Shown piece by piece: positions 10,064 through 22,052 of a stretch of DNA of 64,000 nt (positions within the stretch are counted from its first letter, which is position 1; the number at the start of each line of letters is the position of its first letter). The stretch is from Stagonosporopsis chrysanthemi. Its lineage: Eukaryota > Ascomycota > Dothideomycetes > Pleosporales > Didymellaceae. The notes under the pieces were generated by a model. It made no database searches. It was given only the letters and a program-made list of their open reading frames with translations, and had not been told where the DNA came from. The position numbers were made by a program, and so were the translations under genes. The stretch spans positions 45,678 through 109,677 of the forward strand of contig JAFISE010000112.1 in the NCBI GenBank assembly GCA_022560025.1, given 5' to 3'.

Positions 10064-13000
10064 TCAATCAAATGCCGACTCCTCACGGACCATCATCGGA
10101 TTCGCGCGTAGGTCTTCCCGCAAGCGATGGTTGCTAGAGCCGCTGGATCCATTAGATCCCTTGCGCTGACCACCAATATTCATGTTCATGAGGAGCATGC
10201 CGCTCTCGCGGCGGCGCTGGCGCTGCTCGCGGGAGTTGCCCTGGACCGCGCTGTTGAGGCTGCCGTAGCCGTCGCCATTCTGGTAGGCTTGGTCGTACTG
10301 GGGGGCGTCGTAGCTTGGGCGCAAGGGAATGAAGCCGGCGTCGTGGCTGCCGTTGCGGCCGCGCTCCTGTTGCTGCGGTGGAAGCTGAGATGCAGGGTAT
10401 AAGGGGGCGGCGTTGTCTTGGAATTGAGGCGGTCGCCGGTCGAAGCGTTGCTGGAAAGAGGTCTCGTTGTAGGCTGGCGTGGGAAGGTCTGAGAACATCT
10501 GCCGGCGGGGGGAACGGACGGCGTCGTCGCCCAGGTGGTTTGCGTTGACGCGAATCTCGTGGATTGGGGAGCTTGCCTCATCGATGGGCGAACCGAAAAT
10601 GTCCATGAAGTCAGTTAGGAAGAAGGCTATGAGCGGAGCGGGGATGTTGAGAGTAGGTGCGAACACAATCCCAACGTTCCGCACAGTCATTTTGTTGGAT
10701 TGCGCGTTGTCGATGACCTCGATCAGGAAAGAAGACAAGTGGCGGAGCAGCTCGAAGTTGGCTATGGGTAGCTTGTGCACGAGGACGTTGAAGCTTTGGA
10801 TTTTCTTATTGCGCTCGTCCATGTCTGCAAAGTTAGCAAATGCATCCAAGGAACACGTTGATGTTGAACTTACCGAGAACCTTGAGAAAGTCGAGGTGCA
10901 GCTCGCGAGTCAATATGGAAGCTGGCAGCTCTCGCAGATACAGCTTCAGGAGGGAAGCAACCGCATGCACATCGGTGTATGGCTCGTCTACAAGCGGAAC
11001 GTCACCTTCGCAGTTGAACCTGTCGCGCAGCGCTTTGATGACTATGTTAGAGCCACTTAACCTGAAAATGCCCTCTTCCTTGACGGCCTTTTTGTCTTTG
11101 AGGTACTCCAAGCAGCGGAAGACCACTGACGGCAATCGGGCACCGAGATCAAGCCGCTGCGAGTACTCGACAGCTTCCTGCAAGGTCATGCCAAAGATGC
11201 TGCGGTTTGGCATCAGACCTCGCGATTCCGACAAAGCTGGCATTGGTGTACTGTTCACTTGTATAGGTGCAAGGTCCGAGGATCCACCGCGACCCCTGAA
11301 GCCGAAGATGCTGCGCTTCTTGTCCTTTACAGGAGTAGGACCGGCAACTGGCTTGTTACCCCAGTTCTCGGCGTTCTGTATCGGAGTGGCATTGCTCGGT
11401 GCTGATATTGCAGGATAGTGCCCTACACTGCTTTGAGAGAAAGACGAGCTCTTGGGTGAGCCCCTCGAAGGTTTGGTGCCCATGGTTTCACGATATTCAC
11501 GGTAGTTGGGGCCTCGGACTGGGGCCTCAGCTGCGACAGTATCGTCGTAGCTAAGTCCTTGGAGTCTATCGGCTTGTTGCTCGATGTCTGGACTGTCGCG
11601 GCTCAATGATCGATCGGAGGCTTTGTTCAGTTGCGGCCTCTGCGGGCGTGGCGGCGGAGCAGGTTTATGCTCAACTGGGGACGTTTCGTCGTGGTAGTCT
11701 ACGTGTTGCAGCAGTGCTTCGACCCACGCATCTCGTTCTTCGTCGTTTTCGGCGCAGAGAACGTGGCGGACAAGGCTGGCTGAGTCTTTCCGCTTTGGTT
11801 CTAGAATCAAGAAGGCGTGTCGGTATTGATTGTCTTCGTTGTTGTCTTGGCGTTGCGGCGATTGATTGGACTGTTGTTGCGATTGTTTGCCAATCTGTGC
11901 GTTCAGAAGCTTGATTGTTCCCAGATGAGCGCCACCCTCCACTTCAAAGTACCTGAATTCGGATCCCTCCAGAATGAAGTATCGGGCTTTCCACCCTCCG
12001 AAATTCTTACCCCGCTTCGTGAGATAGCCTTCTTTGTTTCCTTTGGTACGCGGCACAGAGACAGCGGGAGCTAGAGTAGGCTCAGGTGTTAAGCGATCGC
12101 CGGTCTGCGCGCCAATAACGTCGGAAGAGAAATAGTCGCATATTGTCAGAGCCGCCTTTTCGCCCATGTTCATGTCTAGCATGGCATCAAAGTACTGGTT
12201 GAGAGCAACTCTCCGCGCGTCAATCTTGGCTGGAGCATGGCCGGTGAACAAGATTCGGTCGGGAAGCCTGCCTTGAAAGTCGGACAAAGACCTAAGCTGA
12301 GCATCTAGAGCTGGTAAAGAGGCAATGTTCTTCTCCAAGCGCCACAACTGCTTGTTGTTCGATCGCGCATAGATGGCAAGAATGAACACAGGGTCTTCCT
12401 CTTGGGGCCTAGGGGCCAGAATACTGAGGCGGGAAGGGCGGAGTCGTGATGAGAAAACTTTTACCTCGATTGAGGGCAGTGCGTTTGGAGGAAGCAGGAG
12501 TCCTGGGTATTGTTCCGAGACGAGCCCGCGGTAAACGTGCTCCGCGTCTTGAACTTCGTACAGGGTTGGACTACTTGAGGTGGAGTCTGGACTTGGCTGC
12601 GCGTTGGGCACTGTCAACAAGTCTGGACTTCTCTTGGACTGCGGAGGTTGCTCGGCTTGTGAGCCGGGAGGCGACTGGTACGATTGAGGAGTGTTTGGTG
12701 GTAGGGGGCCCTGGTGTTGCACGGGCCGCGGCCCAGGCTGTACGGCTGCAGTGGGCGACATGGGTGGTGAAGCTAATGACTGTTTGGGGTTCCTGGGCAG
12801 TGGTGAGCCGGGAGGTCGGTCTCCAGGGCGAGGACTTGTTGGTAGACCGGGACTGAGCAGTGGTGATGCAAAGGCACTTCTGTTTGCTTGCATAGAAGAG
12901 CTGTCTGAGCCTGCAGGGCTGAGTATAGCGTTTAGCGAACCTGCTGGAGGATGGCGTGGCGATAGAGGCAAACCGGCTTGCAGAGGGTTAAATTGGCGCG

Positions 13001-14699
13001 GCGACTGTGAAAGCGATGCCATTTGGGGCACAGGGTCGTTGTTTGGAGTTTGGACGGGTGTCGGTCGTGACTTGCCCTTGCTTTCGCTCTTCTTCTTTGC
13101 GGATTTGCTCCTGGCTGCCTCGTCCTTCAAGACAGCCGCTTCGCGGGCGCGGTCATCGTCCTCGCGCGTCTTGCGTCTCCCCCTATCCGTCACGACCGGT
13201 ATCTCGTCCACTTCTAGTGTATCATCATAGTCGGAATCATCGTTGTCTCCGTTGCTGGCTTGATGCAGGTGTGCGCTCGTTGTGATTGGTTTTGAGAGGT
13301 TCAGGGGAGCAGGTGGGGCTTTTCGCAGCGGTTGCGCAGGTTTCCGTGGAGGGGAGCTGAAGCTGCCGCTGCGAAGCTCTGGAGTTGCCTGTGTAACTGC
13401 AAACTGCGGCTGCTGTGTCGCGCCGTTGGTCGCGGGCAACGTAGCGGCGTCAGGTTGCGGTGGAGTGACGGGACGTGGAAGCTGTTCCGCTAGTTGCGAG
13501 TCGAGCGTGTTTTGCTGCAATCCAAGCCCTCTGCCGCCAAGAGTCAGAGGTTTGACAGAGTAGTCGGTCGGCGAGTTGATGGCCGAGTTTATGCTCGATG
13601 CGGCAGGCGAGGCGACTGAGGAATGCGCAGGCGATGTTGCGAGCTGAGACTCTGGATACAACTGTGCGGCCATCTGCGCAGGTGGCTGTGCCTGGGGTGC
13701 GACTCTTTGTTCGAGTCTGTGTTCGACAGGCGCTGTCTCGGCTGGTCTGACAGGTTCCTCGGGTCTCTCGCCAGGGACGGGTGATTCGCTGTGTTCACGT
13801 CCCACCACGGAATCGAACGTGTCAGACCTCGCCAGTGCGCCAGGCACTGGCAGTGCCTGCTCGGCGTACTCCTTCATCTTGCGGCGGTAGCGGTCCTTGT
13901 CCTTGAGCGCGCGCTCGAGGTCCTTCTGCAGGCCAATGACCATGGCGCGCTGCTTCTCGACCAGGCGCCAGAGCTGCTGGTTGTGGCTGGCCTGATTCTG
14001 CTTCTCTCTCCACATGGCGAGCAGCGCCGCTTCGGGCGAGCCTGCTGCGGCTATGACGGCGGCCATGTCTGGTGGATTCGTGGTGTTGACGTCCTGAGAC
14101 GGGCGGGACGAGTGGCCGGCAGATGGTCGCGAGGCTGCAACGGCGCTCGACGTGACCGACGAGGCTGCCGAGTCCATGGAGAGGTTGCGCGGGGGTGCAG
14201 TAGGCTTCGTCTCGGGGCGAAAGGGCCGCGATGGGGGAGGCATGGCGGGCGAGGGGCTGCCGGCGGTGGACAGTGAGGGCGAGGAGGCGTGTCGCAGCTG
14301 AGGCGCATGCCCGGGAGGGTACTGGGCGCGCGGGGAGTGGGTGAAGGCCGTGGGCGTGGTGTTGCTGCTGTGCAGGCTGCCGTGGTTGTGCTCCTCCTCG
14401 AGCAGAGCCTCGAGTGCTTCTCGAGGCGAGCGCGGCTCGTCGGTGCCGGCAGCGGCTGCAGCAGCGCGGGGCGAGGTCGTGAGGGGACTTGGGGCGGCCT
14501 TCTTGCGTCGCACTGGAGGGGCTCGGCGCTGCTCGTCGTCGGTGGCCGGCACGTCGTGGGCGGGCGGGCGCGCAGTTGGGTCGCGGAGACTGCGAATCGA
14601 GTCGGCGAGCGAGACGGGCGGGTGGTGGTGGTGGTGGTGGTGCTGCTGCTGCTGCTGCTGCTGCTGCTCGAGCATGGCTGCGTTGCTCGCCATGAGCAC
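10064..14699 (-). CDS. BEM3: PX-PH-RhoGAP protein, BEM3-like GTPase activator
   Basis: Predicted GAP for Cdc42-type Rho GTPases in polarity and septum control. Two exons: 14699-10874 and 10824-10064, with a 49-nt intron (gtaagt...ctaactttgcag), 1528 aa. The long N-terminal half is disordered and Pro/Ser/Gln-rich, with one short coiled coil (QNQASHNQQLWRLVEKQR, near residue 235). A PX domain lies around residues 768-856, a PH domain around 888-1001 (KEGYLTKRG start, FGGWKARYF) and the RhoGAP domain around 1166-1343, holding the arginine-finger motif GIFRLSG. Domain order matches yeast Bem3. The start lies just before a poly-Gln/poly-His tract; Met3 and Met9 are possible alternatives. The disordered C-tail is Gln/Arg-rich. 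Confidence 0.9.
14621..14670 (-). repeat. trinucleotide tract coding poly-Gln then poly-His
   Basis: On the plus strand a GTG run followed by a CTG run. On the coding strand it gives Gln8 then His7 near the start of the BEM3-like protein. A candidate length-variable site. Confidence 0.85.
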
Positions 14700-17600
14700 T
14701 CGGTCGTCTCAAACCAGGCTAGCTGGCGACCAGGATGGGCCCTATGCCCAATGTCGAGGAAGCAGGCAGAGTGGAGCCGCGTGTCTCACAGCCGTCTCTG
14801 GCAGCGTGGCAGCGTCTGGCGCGAGGAGGCCCAAATGCTCCAGTTGCTCCAGGTGCTCCAGGAGTCGTGGCTGCCCTCCATTAGAGGAGGCGTGCGGATC
14901 AACGAGACGTGAAATTTGGCAGCAAAGTCAGGTGTCCGAGGCCGCCATCTGCGCTACTCATTCGCCCGTCTACGCGCCCAGGAGCAGGGTGTAGAACAGT
15001 CCGGCGACTCTAGCGAACATGGCTACAGCGCCCTGCGGCCATCCATCCTGCATTCCACGCACACGCGCACCCACGGCCTGGCTCGCACGCCGCCGCTGGG
15101 TTCCTGCAGCGCAGCCATGTCGGACATGTCCGCTGCGCTGCCCGCTGGAGCAGTGCCTCGCTGCCCGCGTGCGCGCCCGACGTGAAACCGTGTGCACAAC
15201 CCTGGCGCGCTGCCGTGGTGAAGAGGCATGCCGCCGTCTGATTGGCCGCCGGCCAGCAGTACAGCACCATGTACATGGCCGGCAGCTATCGCCTAGGGCC
15301 CTCTGCATGTGCGGGCCTCAGCGTGCACGCTATTGCTAGCTGACAAGCGGAGCTCCCTGCTGCAGGTCATCTGTTGGCTGGAGCCCGGCGCGCTCGACAC
15401 ACACAGTGACTTGGAGTGTCGAGGATACTGCTGGCCAACGCCGCCGCGACTCGCAACCAGAAACGCTGAGCAGCGCCGGCACGCAGACAGAGTCGGCCTG
15501 CTTGTTTAGCGGCCGCGCCATTGGCCACGCGCCTGACGTCTGCTTGAGCGTTTGATGACGCCAAGATTGGCACTTGTGCTGAAGCTTTTCCACCGTCTAC
15601 ACTCCCGAAATTGGAAAGGACGGCAGGAGCCAGGAGCCCCCGCAGCGCGCGCCGATCACTTGAATCACATCGCGCCTGGCACTCCACTCCGGGCCTTGCT
15701 CCTTCGAGCCCGAACCATGCAACTGTGCGTCCCAACGGCCGGCTCGCTGCAGACAGCAGACACACTCCAGCTGTGCCTGCACGCGAGGCCAGATCACTCA
15801 CACCGTTCGCGCCTCCCGAGGAGCAAACCTAGATCGCCACTGCAGGCACACACGGCCGCCGTGGAGCCGCCGAATGGACATGACTAGCCCGGCATCAGTT
15901 TTGCTGGGCCTTTGCAGAATACTGATAACCGCGAGTCATGTACGGTTCGTAGACTTTTGCTGCTCTTCCCGTGTCACCAGCGGCTTCTGCGTGGAGATCC
16001 AGTACGGCGAGCCCAGTTGATGCCTGCCTGACCATCCTGTCCGTCTATTTGCGGCCCCCGCTTATGCCTCACGTGTTCCTCCCCCTGCAGCGGTAACCTG
16101 AGGCAGCTGCTGTAGCAAACACACAACAAACGAGTCGACCGCAAATGCAGGTCATACCAGCGCTCTCGGTATCCGGCGCCGATTGCTCGGCTGCATCTCA
16201 TCAATTTCTTGGTGACGGTTCCGAACGCCTGCGAAACACTTCTCTGCAGCTTCCATGGCCTTGCCAAGATCGTATTTACAGTTCCTCAAACACTTGCACC
16301 GGCTGTCCAGCTTCCAGACGCTGCTCGAGCGGCCAAACGCATCTGGATTGAGTTGATGCCTGAGCGCCCTGGCATCCTCCATGCGAACGCAAGTCTTGTG
16401 ATTGCATGTTTCAGCTGCATCAAAAGCAACGCCACTCTGCCCCAGCCAATCCACAACCGATGGAAACAGACATCAGCAGCCACTCAGCGGGAACAACATG
16501 CTCGCGTGTAATCTGCTCAACGGTACCGTTTACTTCGCATTCGCATGTCCGCTTCGTTGCAGCCGAGGCCGAGCGAACCGTGAAAACTCAATTTGACATT
16601 ATTGACTTCGACATGGAATGCCCTATTACCTCTAGCCAGATTACTCCAAGATGTGGAGTCCACTACATTATGTAACCTCCCACCAATATCTCCGACATGC
16701 GCCGGTAATTCCTTCCGAGCGGCCAAACCTCATCCCCCCCCCCCACCCCACAGAAACAATGCCCGCGACAAACGCCATGTGCGACCTCAACACCATCCAG
16801 CGCACGCTGTTTCTCTGCAGCTTTCTATGAATGCACAAAATTGGATCCACGATTACCGTGCGTCGAAATTGAGTTCTGACAGCGCCTCCGATGCCCATGT
16901 CGTTGTACGACGTTGTGCCAATGTATGTAATGTACAATATGTAGTCGGAGGCTTGGCGCGGTCTGCCATGGTACCCAGGACTTTTGAGCTGAGCTGAGGT
17001 GAGCTGAGCCATCGGATCAGAAACTCTATTTAATTGCTCTCGGTCAAAAAAACAAAGAACAAAGGAAATCAACAAAACGTTTACGGCTGTTGGGAGGGGA
17101 GGATAACCTTGTTACCGTGCCGCGTGCCCGCTGCCCAACTAATTCTGATTGCCCTGTTTAAGCTGTACATATGTAATCCGGGCTCTTCCCTTTGCACCAC
17201 TATCACGGTATTGCCTCACTTCTTTTCGCTTTTTACGGGAATAAACAACGGCTATACCTACCTACCTACCCACCTACCAGCCAGAGTGCCCCATCGACGA
17301 GCCGAACGTCACGGGCCTGATCAAGCCCCCCCTCCCCCCCTCCGATGGAATTTTCCTCCCTGAACCCGCGACGAGCTGCTCCATTGTTGTTGTGATGAAG
17401 CCCCAAACGACAGGCAGTGTTTGTCGTGAGCGTATCGGTGTTGAGTAAGTAGTCTGTGGCTGTAACTCCCCCTCCCCCTCAAAACACCCACACCAAAGTG
17501 GCCGGGCGAGCGAACGGCAAGAATTGGGCCAAGTGTGTGTATGTGTGTGTAGGGTAGGGGGCGAGGGGAGGGGGTGGAAAATCGCCAAAAAGGAAAAAAA

Positions 17601-17823
17601 AAGAAGGTTCAAGGCCCGGCGGGAAGTAACGGGAGATGCTACGCCCCGCTTTATATGGTGTTTGGTATGTGGGTATGGTACGTGGGTATATGGGTATGTG
17701 GGTATGTAGATATGGTATGTGGTATATAAAGACACCGCGTCGCGTGCGCGAGATATTGATATTCGTCCACGCAGACGCATACGCATAGGGTTTGCATGCA
17801 CTGGGAGTGGGTTGAGTTGCTGA

Positions 17824-17928
17824 TGTGTCTGTGTATGTGTCTGTGTATGTGTCTGTGTATGTGTCTGTGTATGTGTCTTTGTATGTGTCTGTGTATGTGT
17901 CTGTGTATGTGTCTGTGTCTGTGTCTGT
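17824..17928. repeat. 12-bp minisatellite
   Basis: Unit gtgtatgtgtct repeated about eight times with little variation. It is open in all frames, which explains the long false reading frames here. Confidence 0.9.
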
Positions 17929-17968
17929 TCTTTCGTCTCCCTGCTTTTTAAGTGTCTCTCGCTCGACC

Positions 17969-17999
17969 TTTCTTCTTCTTCTTCTTCTTCTTCTTCTTC
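17969..17999. repeat. (TTC)n microsatellite
   Basis: About ten TTC units, 40 bp after the minisatellite. Confidence 0.9.
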
Positions 18000-19057
18000 C
18001 CTTTTTTGTGTCGTGGGGCTTGAATGGAGAGGGCAGTGCAGCGCGGTGACGGAAGGGAATCGGCTGTGTGGAGGGGGAGGAACTAGGGCCGTGAGAAGCC
18101 CGGAACGGGGGGGAGGCGTCTCGGCGGGTGGACGTGTTGGGCTGGGGGCGCATTGAGGAGGGAAGTGCCTAAGACGAGTGCTGGCGTGAGAGTAAGAGGG
18201 CAGGGCGAGCTGAAGTGGGTGAGTATGCTGCGCTGGGAATTGGGAGTGGGGGGTAGAGGCTTCTGGGTTTGCTCTGTGGGTTCCTGATCTGCTGGGGATG
18301 TTGAAGGGCAATAGATGTACTGACGGCACATCTTGGATGGGGCTACGAAATAAAGCTTGGGTTGGGGGTGGGTTAGGCATTGGTTGCAAAGGCTCTCCGC
18401 GGGTGATGCAAGGTCGACGAAGAGAGGTCGAGTGTGTTGAGCTGTGCCAGGTGGTTATCGGATGCATTGTTGTTGAGCACGGCGGTTGCGTTTATAACTG
18501 TTCATCTTACGCTGTAAGCCTCGAAGGATATGTTGTCTCCATGCTTGTGTGGCAGCTAAGACGTCCAGTCTGGACTTGGTGCAAGTGAACAGTCAGATGG
18601 ATGCCCAACTTATCAAAGAAAGGTCAGTCGTGACAATGTAGGACTGAGATGGAGTCTCTGACCATTGGTCCGTGTGGATATTGTCTCTAAGATCCATCTT
18701 AACAACCCTCGTGTCGTAGTTTAGTATAGCTTTCACGATATGTGGCATGTCGCGCGTGAGCCTAAATGTGTTCGTGTCTATTGTTTGCAGGCCTCCGACG
18801 TTACTGCTTCCGCGCTCGCAACTACTATGTGTGTGAAGAAGCGCTACTATGTCTTGAGGAAGGTCTATGCTGGATTAGGCTGCTGTGGTCGGTGGAGATG
18901 GTGCGAGAGCCAATGAGGTGCCTAGGTAGTATTGAGTTCATCTGTTGTGCGCTGCCGCAAAAAGGTGCCGACGCGAGGTACAAGGAATGAATTCTAGTAA
19001 ATTTCTGGCTCAGTGCGTAGAAGTATGTGAGTTGCTTATACAGGACAACTATAATGG

Positions 19058-19197
19058 TTGTTGAAATGTGCGGACACCTCTAAGTCCGGCACGCTAGGCT
19101 GGGTCTTACTTCTGATTGGTTGCAAGCTGAGTTCAGCCAATCAGGAGCGGCCCTTGACGTGGTCTACCAGATCAAGGAGTTCCCTACATTTCAACAA
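19058..19197. mobile_element. 140-bp element with 12-bp terminal inverted repeats (MITE or solo LTR)
   Basis: TTGTTGAAATGT at 19058-19069 is exactly mirrored by ACATTTCAACAA at 19186-19197. Inside, an 8-bp perfect inverted repeat (ctgattgg / ccaatcag) could form a hairpin. The TGTTG...CAACA ends also fit a small solo LTR of a copia-type retroelement. No flanking target duplication of 5 bp was found, so the exact ends are uncertain. Confidence 0.5.
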
Positions 19198-20854
19198 GCA
19201 CTGATGATAGGTTGCATAAGGTTGTCAACAATAAACTGACTATACTTACACAACCTTCCGCATCATCAGGTTTAAGATCATCGTCAAGTCCCAATTTCCA
19301 GAGCCAGGGCTGCTGAACCTTTTTCAGGTGTCTAGGACCAAGTAGTCAGCCTCGAACTTGATCCGAGTAGAAGCATATCGCTTCCGCGGATCAACCACCA
19401 ATTGGTGCAACCTTATGCTTGTGCCGAAAATACTTGACCAGATACAGTATGCTCTACGTAGGAACCAACAGGATGCCCGCCGTGACCGCGTCCAGATCTT
19501 TGGAGCAGGTAGACTACTAAGTGCAGCATCGTTCCTCTGAAAGGCACCGGCCGGTAACACTTATGCCAGTTCTCCGCTGTGCGCGGAATAGCAACAAGCG
19601 AGCAGCTCTGTTAGTGGTTAGAGAATATGCCTCCAGACTGTGGCTTCTATTCAACCGGACTTACATAGCCAATCACAGCGCTTACTGTTAATGGTTCATC
19701 GCCGGGTAAAGGTGGGTTCCGCACGGGAGGAGCGGTACTCCCCTAAGGGGAAGTGGAGTTCCCTGTAAGCAATGCAATCAGTAAACAACCCTCTTTGCCT
19801 GCAGGACCATAGAATTAAATAGCTGTACGTTTACTTTTCAATTTAATTCAGGGTCTTTTCAGAGCTTAAATAGGGTAATTCAGAGTTAGGGCTAGCAGCT
19901 CAGAGCCCCTGAAATGTATACCAAGATAGCTGTGATCTTTATACACCTTACAGAAGCAAGGCTTAAGGGGGTCACCGTTACCCCTCAAAATCTACCGGTA
20001 ATCTCTCCCCGCCCGCGCATTAGGCCCCCAGCAGGTCAGGTACTGAGAACTCAACTAGCGGCCCGCTACCCGTTCATTGAGGATGCCCCGCCAATAGATA
20101 GAGTCTAGATTTCTGCAACTTCGAATGCTATGTTCACCTTCCCCTTATGGTGTGAGATGGACCGAGTTGTGTCCAAAGTAAGGTCTTTACACTGGGCGCG
20201 CAGGTAGAGGTATGCAGGTGCAGGCATCGTATGTAAAACTTGGCTTCGCCTGAACTTAGAATCTAGAGTATGCAGGTGTAGATACCGTTTTAACATCTGA
20301 CCTTCTTTTGAGACTTCGAAGGAGAACTTCACAAGTGTAGGCTTGAAGCTCCACGTGCTACAATAGACAGAAGAAGACTACACTTGTGCTGTCTTCCTAC
20401 AACTAGGTATTAGACCTGGTAATTCCATTTTTGCAGCATTCTGCTGTTCTGTGGTTGTTGCCTTGTGGTTGCTCCCTCGCATACCTTGGACGGCTTACTC
20501 GTATCAGCACTGCGCCTTCCTTTAACACTACGACCCTTTGAATTTATACAGGGTTCTCTTTCTTGGCCACTTCCAGCCAGTTGGAGAACCTCCTGCTCGT
20601 GGAAAAACTCCTTCATAGTAGCGGCCCTTATTCCTTAGCTACTCGGTGGCGCAAAAGTCCAGTCTAAATTCTCGCAATGTTATCAACCTTCTCTTTTAGT
20701 GTATACATGTTCGAGATGTAGTTAGATCCGCAGTTTCTGCGGGAACAGTGAGAAACGCATTGAAGTATAAAGTGGTAGAAGACCTCGCATTTGATTATCC
20801 TCCACGCTTTCACCTTCCATCTTATAAGGTCAAGTCTCTACATCACCACTCACA
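19198..20854. other. repeat-relic region upstream of a secreted-protein gene
   Basis: No intact gene. Holds a tRNA-like fragment (about 19597-19655), a hairpin (19738-19762) resembling one beyond the gene, and two copies of TATGCAGGTGYAG (20211 and 20267). Composition and mixed short motifs suggest decayed transposon DNA. The last 100 bases are the promoter of the secreted-protein gene. Confidence 0.4.
20766..20771 (+). promoter_or_regulatory. TATA box of the secreted-protein gene
   Basis: TATAAA 84 bases upstream of the start codon at 20855, followed by a CT-rich then CA-rich leader typical of fungal promoters. Confidence 0.55.
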
Positions 20855-21256
20855 ATGCTCGCCACCCTACCTCTCCTTTTGGTGGCTCTTGTCTCCGGCT
20901 TAGTCTCCAGCACGCCTATCGCCGGCACAGATGATATAATCGTCACTCCCGTAGAAGACCTGGGTGAACCGACCCACATCTTTGCCCGGCAAGCCAATTG
21001 CTACATCACGGCCTTCTCCGGAGCCAACTGCGATGGAGCAGCCGGTGGCAACGTCCGAATCAGCGGCAGCCAGTGCATTGGGAACGAAAACCGCCACTCA
21101 TTCCGCCTTATGGGTTGCGGAAACAGTAACACGGTTTGGGTGCACGATATCTCGGACTGTGGAAGCCGCACTCCCAATCAGTATGTGTACGGCAACGGAT
21201 GCTACGGCGTCAATACGGGCAAAAACTGGAGGAGCACCTACGTCTTGCAGAACTGA
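20855..21256 (+). CDS. small cysteine-rich secreted protein, effector candidate (133 aa)
   Basis: Single exon. A signal peptide (residues 1 to about 19, LLLVALVSGLVSS) is followed by an acidic propeptide-like stretch and a mature part with six cysteines (CYI, NCDG, QCIG, GCG, DCGS, GCYG), enough for three disulfides. Gly/Asn/Ser-rich, no membrane anchor. I do not recognise a named family. Size, cysteine count and secretion fit apoplastic effectors or antimicrobial-type secreted proteins; that role is inference. It sits between repeat relics and broken genes, the usual setting of fast-evolving secreted genes. A TATA box and a CACTCACA-ATG leader support the start. Confidence 0.75.
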   Translation: MLATLPLLLVALVSGLVSSTPIAGTDDIIVTPVEDLGEPTHIFARQANCYITAFSGANCDGAAGGNVRISGSQCIGNENRHSFRLMGCGNSNTVWVHDISDCGSRTPNQYVYGNGCYGVNTGKNWRSTYVLQN

Positions 21257-22052
21257 GCGTGCTATGGACCGCACAAAACCATATCTTATGAATCGTTCGA
21301 ACACTGGTCGTAGATGCTCAGGGATTGGGGACGTTTCCTACTAGCATGGAAGGAGAGAGGGAATTGCTTGTGCTGAAGTCACTCTACGTGTTGTTCAGTC
21401 TGTGTCCTTGTCTCCTAGATTTCTCTGGCCTAGCATTATTCTATCGAAAAGTTGTCGTCAAAGTATATCTTCAATGTCATTACTACCGGTACAGTAAAGT
21501 CACTATTTTAGTCTAAATGAGCATCAGCCTTCAAATCTCAGGGCGGAATATCATAATACTAGGATTCAGAAGTTCAATTGTGATCCTTTTCGTGTACCCC
21601 GAACCGTCAATTGTACTGTAGTGTGTTAGGTCAATATGCGTACCCATGCCTCTTATAGAATTGTATAGATATTACGGGCTCCTAATTATCTAGATATATC
21701 TGGTCTGATAGAATTATAGTCTGCAAGACGTTCCAAAGGATGCAAACGTAGAATCTAGCACTTACTAGCGATACTATGGTCTATATGTCTCTCTCCTACA
21801 AGTAGCAGCAGACCTCATGCTCCTTTAGGAGTGGAGTCCTGCTCCATTGCTGCCAACGTAACATACCTGAGTAGGTACCGGACTCAACCCTTACCCAACT
21901 AAGCGAAGCTACTATGCCAACCCCTGCAAGGTGCATGCGTTAGCTTCTACTTGTCACTCTTCTTCCAACGGCACGGTGTACAAATTGGACCTGGATTTAA
22001 TTGTTCTTCTCAACTTCCAATCAAATTTCGCGCTTCTTACATTCCTTCGGCC
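21257..22052. other. AT-rich intergenic, repeat relics
   Basis: No gene seen. A hairpin with the core ctcctttaggagtggagtcc (21819-21845) resembles the one at 19738-19762. Otherwise decayed AT-rich sequence. Confidence 0.4.

Larger units (their letters stand above)
14700..19057. other. long gene-poor region
   Basis: 4.3 kb with no supported gene. The first 1 kb is probably BEM3 promoter and leader. C-runs occur at 16735-16745 and 17326-17340, a short GAGCT repeat at 16990-17010, and a minisatellite and TTC tract at 17.8-18.0 kb. The long minus-strand open frame 17274-18467 is a repeat translation. Confidence 0.55.

Noticed and set aside
13822..14712. 296-codon minus-strand frame overlapping the BEM3-like N-terminus
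   Set aside because: Arg/Ala/Pro-rich shadow of the GC-rich BEM3 exon in another frame.
17824..17928. CRISPR-like or telomere-like array
   Set aside because: Tandem 12-bp units without spacers, internal and not TTAGGG; a plain minisatellite in a eukaryotic genome.
17274..18467. 397-codon minus-strand open frame
   Set aside because: It runs through the 12-bp minisatellite and the TTC tract; the translation is repeats and His/Pro/Thr-rich noise, with no conserved block.
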